From NCBI GenBank assembly GCA_910578995.1, contig CAJTSY010000144.1, positions 1 to 9,720 of the forward strand: a stretch of DNA of 9,720 bases, read 5' to 3'. A program made the position numbers and the translations under genes. This DNA is from an uncultured Acetatifactor sp. (lineage in GTDB: Bacteria; Bacillota; Clostridia; Lachnospirales; Lachnospiraceae). The notes beneath the pieces were generated by a model that worked only from the letters and a program-made list of their open reading frames with translations, made no database searches and was not told where the DNA came from. Of this stretch, positions 1 to 7,054 are shown one piece after another; positions within the stretch are counted from its first letter, which is position 1, and every line of letters starts with the position of its first letter.

Positions 1-270
1 ATTAATTCCTGGCCGAACCGTAAACTGTTGGGATATAGTTATGAAGACCAGATAAAGGATATTCTGCCCAGTATCTGTATGGCTGTATTTATGGGAATTT
101 GCGTGTATACAGTTACTTTTTTACGTCTGCCTTCGTTGGTTACGTTGTGTATACAGGTAATCTTGGGGGAATTGATTTATATCGTGGGTTCTGCCGTATT
201 GAAAATGGAGCCTTTCCTGTATTTATGGAATATAGCAAAAATGCTCATACATAAGGATGCAAAAAGATGA
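1..270 (+). CDS. Polysaccharide flippase (Wzx/PST family), C-terminal end only
   Basis: This frame is open from the first base and ends with TGA at 268-270, so 89 C-terminal residues of a gene starting outside the window are visible. It begins INSWPNRKLLGYS, then EDQIKDILPS. A 'PN(K/R)KLLGYS...QIKDILPS' stretch just before the last membrane helices is typical of oligosaccharide-unit flippases of the PST/MATE-like superfamily. Two hydrophobic segments follow (about residues 31-52 and 55-75 of the visible part), and a short basic tail ends in HKDAKR. Known family role: moving undecaprenyl-linked repeat units across the cytoplasmic membrane. The TTG at 28 lies inside the conserved stretch and is not a real start. 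The stop overlaps the next gene's start (ATGA), which suggests translational coupling. I am fairly sure of the family; the substrate cannot be told. Confidence 0.82.
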   Translation: MNSWPNRKLLGYSYEDQIKDILPSICMAVFMGICVYTVTFLRLPSLVTLCIQVILGELIYIVGSAVLKMEPFLYLWNIAKMLIHKDAKR

Positions 271-1487
271 AAAAGAAATTGCTGTTACTGGGTGGTTCCG
301 CCCAGCAAGTAACTGCTATTGAAACTGCAATAAGACTTGGGTATGAAACAATTCTATGTGATTACCTGGAAGACAATCCCGGGCAGTATGCGGCTGACAG
401 GTTTTACCGGGTGAGTACAACGGACAGGGAAGCGGTGCTGAATGTGGCGCGGCAGGAACAGGCTGACGGTGTTCTTGCCTATGCGTCGGACCCTGCGGCT
501 CCTGCTGCGGCATATGTGGCAGAACGGCTTGGGCTTTCCGGGAACCCATACACCTCCGTTGAAATTCTGTGCAATAAAGATAAATACAGGGCATTTCTGA
601 AAGAACATGGTTTCTGTACACCGGAAGCAGAAGGTTATTCGGAAGCAGGGAAAGCCCTGGAGGACATCAGAAAGGGCAGATTTCGTTTTCCTTTTCTCAT
701 AAAGCCGGTTGATTCTTCGGGCAGCAAGGGGGTCAGCCGCATTGATGTGGGCGGAGACGTGGCGGGAGGAATTGCATATGCCCTGTCTTTTTCACGTGCA
801 GGGAGGTTCATTGTTGAGGAATATGTGGAAAAATATGGTTACCAGATTGCCGGTGACGGGTTCTCTGTTGACGGGGAACTGGTATTTCGCTGTTTTGCCA
901 ATGACCATTTTGACCCGGGTTGTATCAATCCGTTTGTACCTGTGGCGGCGACTTTTCCCTGTGAAATGCCTGACTGGGTACAGGCCAGGGTTCATGATGA
1001 AATCCAGAGGCTGCTTACGCTCCTGGGCATGGGGACATCGGCTTATAACTTTGATATACGTGTGGACCATGATTATAATGTATACCTGATGGAAGTGGCT
1101 CCCAGGAGCGGCGGGAATTATATTCCCCAGATTATCCGTTATGCTACTGGAACTGATCTGGTGGAATGCGCCGTAAAGGCAGCCATGGGGGTAAGGATTC
1201 CCAGGAAGTCCCTGGATGGCACACGACAGGGGTACTGGGCCTATTATGCCGTACACAGTCCCGGGGATGGTGTCCTGGAGCGGATTGAGATTTCGGAAGC
1301 AGTCCGAAAAAGACACCTGGTGGAAGACCATATTGTGAAAAAAAGAGGGGATTTTGTCAGGGCATTTTCAGGAGCAAACACGGCTCTGGGGGTTTTGCTG
1401 ATGAAATTTGACAGTATGGGACAGATGTTGGATATGGTGGAAAAACCGGAGCAGTGGATCAGGGTTATACTGGAAGAGGGGAAATAG
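267..1487 (+). CDS. ATP-grasp ligase (carbamoyl-phosphate-synthase/amino-acid-ligase-like)
   Basis: A 406-residue cytoplasmic protein with a full ATP-grasp layout. The N-terminal pre-ATP-grasp Rossmann-like part (residues about 1-95) starts KKKLLLLGGS. NKDKYR (103-108) opens the ATP-grasp core. FLIKPVDSSGSKGV (143-156) gives the nucleotide-binding lysine K146 and the flexible glycine-rich loop. VEEYV (183-187) is the adenine-contacting hinge. The metal-binding region is at 259-281, with D263 and MEVAPRSGG (275-283; E276, R280). A C-terminal domain of about 95 residues follows. The family uses ATP to make an acyl-phosphate and join it to an amine or other nucleophile, so amide formation on a sugar or amino acid is plausible here, but the substrate is not readable. 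The ATG lies in the ATGA overlap with the flippase stop, and no other start fits better. The 426-residue protein at 5161-6441 has the same plan, so the locus carries two enzymes of this type. Confidence 0.88.
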   Translation: MKKKLLLLGGSAQQVTAIETAIRLGYETILCDYLEDNPGQYAADRFYRVSTTDREAVLNVARQEQADGVLAYASDPAAPAAAYVAERLGLSGNPYTSVEILCNKDKYRAFLKEHGFCTPEAEGYSEAGKALEDIRKGRFRFPFLIKPVDSSGSKGVSRIDVGGDVAGGIAYALSFSRAGRFIVEEYVEKYGYQIAGDGFSVDGELVFRCFANDHFDPGCINPFVPVAATFPCEMPDWVQARVHDEIQRLLTLLGMGTSAYNFDIRVDHDYNVYLMEVAPRSGGNYIPQIIRYATGTDLVECAVKAAMGVRIPRKSLDGTRQGYWAYYAVHSPGDGVLERIEISEAVRKRHLVEDHIVKKRGDFVRAFSGANTALGVLLMKFDSMGQMLDMVEKPEQWIRVILEEGK

Positions 1488-1489
1488 GG

Positions 1490-2584
1490 ATGGTAAAACG
1501 AATTGTCAAAAAGATGTATATTCTATTCTTAAAAAACAGGTGGAAGATCAATGGAAGCGGGGCGACCATGTTGGCAGACAGTTACTTAAAAGACTACAGG
1601 GAAAGCAGGCATTCCATTGGAAAGGTTTTGGGGATACACAGGAGAGGGTTTACGGTTCCGGACTGGTGTTACATGGGACTGAACAAGCGGAATTACGTTA
1701 ATTATCTTTCCAATGCCAGGTATTACGGAATGCATCCGCTTAATGGCAGGTATTCAGCCTGGATTGACGATAAGCTGACCCTGAAATATCTGTGTGCCGG
1801 GACGGAACTGGATCAATATATGCCGGAATATTATTTCCATATCAATGCAAGGGGGGATGTTTTATGCCTGCCAGACTGTCCGGGGGAAAAAACGGACGCT
1901 GCAGTGGGAGACATTGCGGCGCTTCTGAGGCAGAAGGGTGAGTTGGCGATGAAAAAGATAGCGGGCTCCATCGGGGAAGGTTTTTATAAGGCAGAATACT
2001 GTGAAGGGAAATATCTGTTAAACGGGGAACAGCTTGATGCGGAAGGTTTTTGCCGGAAGACTGCAACTTTGCGGGAATACCTTGTTACCGAGTTCCTGAG
2101 GCCTCACAGGGAACTAGCCCTGTACTGTCCGGAAACGGTGAACTGCATACGCTATTTGATGGGGGTTCGGGGGGGTAAAACTTTACCGCTGAAAGGATAT
2201 ATACGTTTTGGGACAAAGCGGTCCGGTTATGTGGAAAATTATAATGCAGGTGGTGTACTCTGCTACCTGAATGCAGACGGAGAATTTTCGGAAGGGAATG
2301 TGATTGACTTTCAAAGAAATAGAAACTGTATGGTCAGGGAACATCCGGATACAGGGAGGCGGTTGGAAGGAAAGATTCCGATGTGGGAGAACATTGTGGA
2401 AGCCTGCGGCGCATTCCATGAACATTTTCCCCAGATGGAGTACCTTGGATTTGATTTTGTAGTCACTTCGGATGGAAAGGTGAAGATTCTGGAAATCAAC
2501 TCCCTTACCTCCTTGGACGCGATCCAGTTAGATGGATCTATCCTGGACAGCAGGGTGGGCGCTTTCTTCCAGGAACGCATGTGA
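1490..2584 (+). CDS. Sugar-transfer-associated ATP-grasp protein
   Basis: A 364-residue protein that I match by pattern to the 'sugar-transfer associated ATP-grasp' family (ATPgrasp_ST), often found in polysaccharide loci. Visible marks: a basic N-terminus; LVTEFLRPH (198-206), giving the hinge acidic residue E202; ETVNCIRYLM (215-224), the usual 'TVN-IR' strand; YVENYNAGG (247-255); and YLGFDFVV (318-325) followed by VKILEINSLTS (331-341), giving D322, E335 and N337 for metal and phosphate binding. Its reaction is not established in the family, so ligation of an acyl or amino-acyl group to a polymer precursor is inference. I chose the ATG at 1490, three bases after the upstream stop, because GGAAGAGGGG (1472-1481) is well placed. 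An in-frame ATG at 1454 would add 12 residues inside the previous gene without a comparable site. Codons 227-230 (RGGK) lie on a G7 tract. Confidence 0.82.
   Translation: MVKRIVKKMYILFLKNRWKINGSGATMLADSYLKDYRESRHSIGKVLGIHRRGFTVPDWCYMGLNKRNYVNYLSNARYYGMHPLNGRYSAWIDDKLTLKYLCAGTELDQYMPEYYFHINARGDVLCLPDCPGEKTDAAVGDIAALLRQKGELAMKKIAGSIGEGFYKAEYCEGKYLLNGEQLDAEGFCRKTATLREYLVTEFLRPHRELALYCPETVNCIRYLMGVRGGKTLPLKGYIRFGTKRSGYVENYNAGGVLCYLNADGEFSEGNVIDFQRNRNCMVREHPDTGRRLEGKIPMWENIVEACGAFHEHFPQMEYLGFDFVVTSDGKVKILEINSLTSLDAIQLDGSILDSRVGAFFQERM
2167..2178 (+). repeat. TC-G7-TAA motif, copy A (inside the sugar-transfer ATP-grasp gene)
   Basis: TCGGGGGGGTAA, read in-frame as CGG GGG GGT AAA (residues 227-230, RGGK). 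With eight Gs the frame would stop at the TAA directly after the tract. With six Gs it would reach TGA after five more codons. It shares 14 bases (TC-G7-TAAAA) with copy C. Confidence 0.6.
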
Positions 2585-2649
2585 AGGTAACAGGGCCGTA
2601 TACATTATTTCGATTCCGAATTTGCAGAACAGGACGCTTGTTGGAGTGA
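2581..2649 (+). CDS. Possible short GTGA-coupled reading frame or gene remnant (weak)
   Basis: A GTG at 2581 overlaps the TGA stop of the ATP-grasp gene (GTGA) and follows AGGAA at 2571-2575 with a usable spacing. It opens a 22-codon frame starting MKVTGPYTLF and ending TGA at 2647-2649. It could be a short coupled peptide, the relic 5' end of a deleted gene, or chance. I recognise no family. The rest of this 142-base gap holds only the ribosome-binding site of the next gene; I see no terminator hairpin or clear promoter in it. Confidence 0.2.
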   Translation: MKVTGPYTLFRFRICRTGRLLE

Positions 2650-2726
2650 CGATCTGAACGGCAAATGATGTGTGAAGCCGGATGTGTAGGAGAAACAGGG
2701 GCGGAAGAAAGGAGAACGGGCAGAAA

Positions 2727-3677
2727 ATGAAAGAAATAGGCGGCTACATGGAGCTTGACACTTACGGACTTCCCATGCGGCACGAAGGGGCGGTTGCGCT
2801 GAACTGCGGCAGGAATGCTCTGGCGTACCTGATTGAGGCCAGAAACATAAAACAGATATGTCTGCCCCGCTTCCTGTGCAGTTCCGTGGAAGATGTCTGT
2901 AGAAAGCTAGGAGTTCGGGTCAGGCATTACCAGATCACCGCAGAATTTAAGCCCGTTGTTCCGCAGCTGTATGAGGAGGAATGGCTTTACCTGGTGAATT
3001 ATTATGGCCAACTGTCCCGGGAGTTCCTTGAAAAAATTGTATTGGAATATCCCAGGACAATTGTGGATAATGCACAGCATTACTTCTCGGATCCCATTCC
3101 AGGTGTGGATACGATTTATACGTGCCGCAAATATTTTGGCGTGCCGGATGGGGCTTTTTTATATACAGATACTGTGCTGAATAGAGAACTGTCCGTAGAT
3201 GAGTCGTGTACAAGGATGAGTTTTGTGTTGGGGCGTTATGAACGGACCGCCACGGAGTTTTATAGAGAATCAGCTGCTAATAACCGTTTTTTTGCAGGAG
3301 AACCTGTGAAAAAAATGTCACGTCTGACATGGAATCTGCTTCATGGAATTGATTATGAAGCTGTCAGGAAAAGGAGGGAGGAAAATTTCCGGATTTTGGA
3401 TGAGGGCCTGAAAGGAAAAAATCGGTTAGTTGTCAGAATGGCGGAAGGAGCCTTCATGTATCCGTTTCTGACAGAAGATGCAGAGAAGGTCAGGGAGAAA
3501 CTGATTGAACACAGAGTATATATTCCGGTTCTTTGGCCAAATGTCCTAACAGATTGCAATGAAGGGACAGCGGAGTACAGGCTGGCGAAAAACATTCTGC
3601 CGCTGCCCTGCGACCAAAGGTATGATGCTGATGACATGATTACAGTTCTTTCGTATGTAAACAGCATTTTATATTGA
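2727..3677 (+). CDS. Compact DegT-like PLP-fold protein of polysaccharide loci
   Basis: A 316-residue protein with the outline of a shortened fold-type-I PLP enzyme of the DegT/DnrJ/EryC1 group. NCGRNAL (26-32) fits the phosphate-binding start of the large domain. TIVDNAQHYF (111-120) matches the 'DAAH' strand, with D114 as the likely pyridine-nitrogen partner. IYTCRKYFGVPDGAF (130-144) puts K135 where the Schiff-base lysine is expected. The large domain is condensed (D to K is 21 residues here, 29 in the DegT gene at 7527) and the protein is some 50 residues shorter than a usual sugar aminotransferase. Activity is therefore plausible but not assured, and its substrate is unknown. The ATG at 2727 has AAGGAGA at 2709-2715. 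Another ATG at 2748 is worse supported, and a frame-open extension to 2682 reads as low-complexity charged residues. It sits between an ATP-grasp gene and the symporter in the presumed operon. Confidence 0.68.
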   Translation: MKEIGGYMELDTYGLPMRHEGAVALNCGRNALAYLIEARNIKQICLPRFLCSSVEDVCRKLGVRVRHYQITAEFKPVVPQLYEEEWLYLVNYYGQLSREFLEKIVLEYPRTIVDNAQHYFSDPIPGVDTIYTCRKYFGVPDGAFLYTDTVLNRELSVDESCTRMSFVLGRYERTATEFYRESAANNRFFAGEPVKKMSRLTWNLLHGIDYEAVRKRREENFRILDEGLKGKNRLVVRMAEGAFMYPFLTEDAEKVREKLIEHRVYIPVLWPNVLTDCNEGTAEYRLAKNILPLPCDQRYDADDMITVLSYVNSILY

Positions 3678-3765
3678 AATGAAGATATGCCGGACAGAAC
3701 GGCTGAAATCAAGAAATATGTAGAGTAGGGCACGAAGAGATTGAGTTAGAAAACAGGAGAGACAT

Positions 3766-5145
3766 ATGGAGTATACAGTATACAATTTATTGGAAGACCT
3801 TTGTTGGATGTCTGGCATGCTTTTTGCTGCAAAAGTTTTAAGAAGTAAAGTCAAGTGGTTTCAAAATCATTATATTCCTTCTTCTGTTATAGCGGGATTC
3901 ATGGGACTGTTAGCAGGGCCGCAGATAGCAGGTGCCGTAAAGTGGAGTTCACAGGCGGGTTCCTATCCCTACCTTTTTACTTGTATTCTTTTCGCGGGTC
4001 TGTTTTTGGGAAAGAAAGAAAAAATCAACGTAAAATCAATTTTCGCAAAAGTTGGGGATACGTTTTTTATCAACACAGCATCGGAGATACTTTGTTTTGG
4101 AATAGCTCTGTTTCTGGGAGGAGCCATTGTCATGCTGTTGTTTCCGGATATTTTTCCACAGATTTCTTTGCTGCTGCCTGCTGGTTTTGCCGGGGGGCAT
4201 GGGTATGCGGCTGCGATAGGGGGGGCGTTAAACAAGCAGCTGAATCGGGAGGATGCGGTTTATATCGGCCAGGTTTTTGCAACGATAGGACTTCTGACAG
4301 GACTGTTGGGGGGGATTGCATGTATTAACATTGCTGCTAAGAAGGGTGCCACCCGTTTGGTGAAAGAGGCAAAAAAGCTGCCCAAGGAATGCCGCACAGG
4401 GCTGATTCCAGAGGTAAAGCGTTCTTCCATGGGAAGTGAAACCGTGCATCCGATGTCCATGGATCCGCTTGCATGGCATGTAAGTTTGATTTTAGTGGCT
4501 ACAGGTATCGGATATGCAGCAGAACAACTGCTTGATACGGTTTTCCCGGAACTTGGGTTTCCGTTAATGTGTCTGACTATGCTGGCGGGGATGGCAGTGC
4601 AGTTCGTACTAAACAGGATGAGGTATTCGGAATATGTAGATAAAAAAGTGATAGACAGATGCGGGAGTTGTATTACGGATTATCTTGTCGCTTTCGGGGT
4701 AGCGACGATAAAACTGTCTGTGATTGCACAGTTTTGGAAGCCAATCGTCGTTTTGTGCATTATTGGTATCGCGTGGCCGTTAATGATTGTTTTTGTGGTG
4801 GGAAAAAAATTATTTCATAATTTCTGGTTTGAACGTTCTATTTTTATTTTTGGATATTTAACGGGAATCGTTGCGGTTGGGATTACCCTGCTTCGATGTG
4901 TTGATCCGGAGATGAAGTCCGAAACCTTGGATGACTTTGGACTTGCATATACGCTCCAGTCTGTCATAGAGGTATTTTTAGTGGCGGGGATTCCCGGAAT
5001 TACGGTTGGCTTTGGATGTTTGCCTTCTGGAATGGTATTGTGTGTGGCGGGGATTGTGATGCTATTCCTTTGTGGCAGGATATACGGAGTATATAAAATG
5101 CCAATGAATGAACTGCGGAAAGGCGAAATGGAGAAAATACAGTAG
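3766..5145 (+). CDS. GltS-family sodium/glutamate symporter-like membrane protein
   Basis: A 459-residue, highly hydrophobic protein with about ten or more membrane segments. The clearest mark is AGFAGGHGYAAAIGG (139-153), which matches the first re-entrant loop GGHG-(T/Y)-A of the ESS family of sodium:glutamate symporters. The second half has FERSIFIFGYLTGIVAVG followed by LLRCVDP, also a GltS-like pattern. The C-terminal re-entrant loop is divergent (GIPGITVGFGCLPSG), so the substrate may not be glutamate itself. Established family role: sodium-coupled glutamate uptake at the cytoplasmic membrane. Finding it inside a polysaccharide locus is unusual and suggests amino-acid supply, or a repurposed carrier, for polymer decoration (inference). 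The start has AGGAGA (3755-3760) five bases before the ATG. The 88-base gap before it shows no obvious terminator or promoter. Two in-frame G7 runs lie at 4219-4225 and 4308-4314. Confidence 0.8.
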   Translation: MEYTVYNLLEDLCWMSGMLFAAKVLRSKVKWFQNHYIPSSVIAGFMGLLAGPQIAGAVKWSSQAGSYPYLFTCILFAGLFLGKKEKINVKSIFAKVGDTFFINTASEILCFGIALFLGGAIVMLLFPDIFPQISLLLPAGFAGGHGYAAAIGGALNKQLNREDAVYIGQVFATIGLLTGLLGGIACINIAAKKGATRLVKEAKKLPKECRTGLIPEVKRSSMGSETVHPMSMDPLAWHVSLILVATGIGYAAEQLLDTVFPELGFPLMCLTMLAGMAVQFVLNRMRYSEYVDKKVIDRCGSCITDYLVAFGVATIKLSVIAQFWKPIVVLCIIGIAWPLMIVFVVGKKLFHNFWFERSIFIFGYLTGIVAVGITLLRCVDPEMKSETLDDFGLAYTLQSVIEVFLVAGIPGITVGFGCLPSGMVLCVAGIVMLFLCGRIYGVYKMPMNELRKGEMEKIQ

Positions 5146-5160
5146 AAGAAGGAGAAGATT

Positions 5161-6441
5161 ATGGAACGGATGCAGGATTTTTGTGGGAAAAGGCTGCTTA
5201 TTTTAGGAGCTAGTCCGTCTGAAGTGAGCTTGGTTGAGCGTGCAAAAAAGTATGGAATATATACAATTGTTACAGATAACAATCCAGACCACAATATTGC
5301 CAGGGCAAAGCAGTATGCCGATGAAGCATGGGATGTTAGTTGGAGCGATCTGGATGTGTTGGAAGAACTCTGCAGACAGCACCATGTGGATGGGATAACG
5401 GCAGGATATAGTGAGTTTCGGGTGGAAAATCTCATTAAGCTTTGCAAAAGGCTTGGGCTGCCTTGTTATGCTACACTGGAACAGTTGGAGATAACAAGAG
5501 ATAAGGCGAAATTTAAACAGGAGTGCAGGATAAACGGTGTTCCCGTGGTGCACGGATATGATTCCGTTGATGCAGTGGAGCATTTTCCTGTTATTGTAAA
5601 GCCGGTGGATCGAGGAGGATCCATTGGAATTAGTGTCGCGGAAAATAAAGAGGAATTATACAAGGCGTATGAATATGCAATGGAAATGTCGGTCTGTAAA
5701 CAAGTGATTATAGAGGACTTTATCTATAAGGGAACCAAGTTTGATGTTTATTATGCAATTCTTGACGGAAAGGTGTTTTTGCTGTCAAGTAATGACGTAC
5801 TGAATGCAGAAAACAATGGTTTTGAGCGAGTTGTGCAGAGCAGTTGGCTGTTTCCTTCAAAGCATCATGAAGCGTTTGTCCAAAAGGCGGATCCACAGAT
5901 GCGGAAAATGATTCGCCATATGGGGATTGAAAATGGCTATATTTTTTTCTCAGGGTTTGTTGATGAGAGTGAGGATTTTGTATTTTTTGAGACCGGATTC
6001 AGACTAGGAGGGGGACATTTATATGAATTTCTGGAAAGAAAAGGTATAATAAACAACCTGGATATTTTTATCGCACATGCTTTGTCTGGTAGGGCAAGAG
6101 CTGTACAGTTGGAGGCTGACAGACTTCCAGAATTAAAATGTGTAACGATTAACATTTATGCAAAAGAAGGAATTTTGGATTCCATTGTGGGATTTGATGA
6201 GGTTAAAAAACTGGACAGCTGTGAATTTGCTCTGGTAAATGCTCATGTTGGGCAGAAGTGTGATGAGACGAAGGCGATACTTTCAAAGATAGGAATGTTT
6301 TACTGTTGTGATGAAGTTCCGGACAGAATCCGGAAAGATGTGGATACAGCCTATTCTCTGATAAAGGTAACGGATAACAGGGGGCAGGATATGATATATG
6401 ACAGGATAAATACGTCGCTGATAGAGCATTGGTGGGATTAG
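5161..6441 (+). CDS. ATP-grasp ligase, second of the amino-acid-ligase-like type
   Basis: A 426-residue ATP-grasp protein. A Rossmann-like N-terminal part starts at KRLLILGASPSE (10-21), with TDNNPDHN (38-45) after the second strand. TRDKAKFK (112-119) opens the ATP-grasp core. FPVIVKPVDRGGSIGI (142-157) gives K147 and the glycine-rich loop. VIIEDFI (182-188) is the hinge, with E185. FVFFETGFRLGGG (273-285), with E277 and R281, is the metal and substrate end. A C-terminal domain of about 110 residues follows and ends HWWD. The reaction type is ATP-dependent carboxylate-amine (or related) ligation; the substrate is unknown. The position directly after the GltS-like carrier (15-base gap, AGAAGGAG at 5147-5154) makes a link between the transported solute and this ligase attractive, but that is inference. 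Parts of this gene are more AT-rich than neighbouring genes. Confidence 0.87.
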   Translation: MERMQDFCGKRLLILGASPSEVSLVERAKKYGIYTIVTDNNPDHNIARAKQYADEAWDVSWSDLDVLEELCRQHHVDGITAGYSEFRVENLIKLCKRLGLPCYATLEQLEITRDKAKFKQECRINGVPVVHGYDSVDAVEHFPVIVKPVDRGGSIGISVAENKEELYKAYEYAMEMSVCKQVIIEDFIYKGTKFDVYYAILDGKVFLLSSNDVLNAENNGFERVVQSSWLFPSKHHEAFVQKADPQMRKMIRHMGIENGYIFFSGFVDESEDFVFFETGFRLGGGHLYEFLERKGIINNLDIFIAHALSGRARAVQLEADRLPELKCVTINIYAKEGILDSIVGFDEVKKLDSCEFALVNAHVGQKCDETKAILSKIGMFYCCDEVPDRIRKDVDTAYSLIKVTDNRGQDMIYDRINTSLIEHWWD

Positions 6442-6457
6442 ATTGTGAGGTAACAGA

Positions 6458-7054
6458 ATGAATATTGTGGGGAAACTGGTTACCCTTAGGGCCATGGAGC
6501 GGTCGGATTGCGAGATGGTTAAAGAAATGTTTAATGATCCAGAGATCGAAAATTTGGTGGTGGGGTGGTCTTTTCCGGTTTCAAGCTATGCCCAGGAGAG
6601 ATGGTTTGAAGTTCATTATGGGGATTCGCTGAACCTGAGGTTTGTAATAGAAACGCCCCAGGATGGGGCGGTGGGAATTGCCACGCTGACAGGAATTGAC
6701 TGGAAAAACAGACGTGCATCTCATGGTATCAAGCTTGCAAAGAGGGAATGCCGTTCCAGGGGTATAGGTACCGATACGGTAATGGCAGTCATGAGATATG
6801 CCTTTGACGAATTGGGACTGAACAGATTAGATGGTAGTTGGTTTGAAGACAATGAGCCTTCAAAGGGGATGTATACCAAGTGCGGATGGCATGTGGAGGG
6901 CATCAGGAGGCAGTATGTGTTTAAGGGGGGACGTTTTCGCGATTTAGCGGTAACGGGGATTTTGGCATCAGAGTATTATGAATTGATTCAGAAAAATCAT
7001 TACTGGGATGATCAGACTGATTGTAAAAAGCCTTCAGGCAGCTCGGGGGGGTAA
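6458..7054 (+). CDS. GNAT N-acetyltransferase, RimJ/RimL type
   Basis: A 198-residue GNAT protein. GKLVTLRAMERSD (5-17) is the typical first strand of the RimJ/RimL-like subgroup. The acetyl-CoA pyrophosphate-binding motif A is ECRSRGIGTD (97-106), followed by the helix TVMAVMRYAF. Motif B is DNEPSKGMYTKCGW (131-144), followed by EGIRRQYVFKGG. Known reaction of the fold: acyl transfer from acyl-CoA to an amine. Next to a sugar aminotransferase gene, N-acetylation of an amino-sugar nucleotide is a reasonable guess. The domain is complete by about residue 183. The last 15 residues (DQTDCKKPSGSSGG region) look like an unrelated tail running into a G7 tract and TAA. GAGG at 6447-6450 supports the ATG. 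The same reading frame would continue into the next GNAT domain if one G were added (see findings). Confidence 0.82.
   Translation: MNIVGKLVTLRAMERSDCEMVKEMFNDPEIENLVVGWSFPVSSYAQERWFEVHYGDSLNLRFVIETPQDGAVGIATLTGIDWKNRRASHGIKLAKRECRSRGIGTDTVMAVMRYAFDELGLNRLDGSWFEDNEPSKGMYTKCGWHVEGIRRQYVFKGGRFRDLAVTGILASEYYELIQKNHYWDDQTDCKKPSGSSGG

Noticed and set aside
709..1089. Plus-strand open frame of 126 codons in another frame inside the first ATP-grasp gene
   Set aside because: The ATP-grasp frame is continuous with conserved motifs on both sides, so this is not evidence for a frameshift; the alternative product is rich in W, R and M without motifs.
792..1331. Minus-strand open frame of 179 codons
   Set aside because: It is opposite the metal-binding half of the first ATP-grasp gene and shows no family features.
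2665..2730. 21-22 codon frame ending in an ATGA overlap with the start of the PLP-like gene
   Set aside because: It reads as a charged, low-complexity string over the ribosome-binding site of the next gene and has no good ribosome-binding site of its own; the overlap is probably chance.
3770..3785. Tandem GTATAC palindromes at the start of the symporter gene
   Set aside because: They fall within codons for Y-T-V-Y of the protein and sit after the start codon; too short to call an operator.
4815..5447. Minus-strand open frame of 210 codons across the symporter and second ATP-grasp genes
   Set aside because: It spans the junction of two well-supported plus-strand genes, and its product is serine-rich with no motif.
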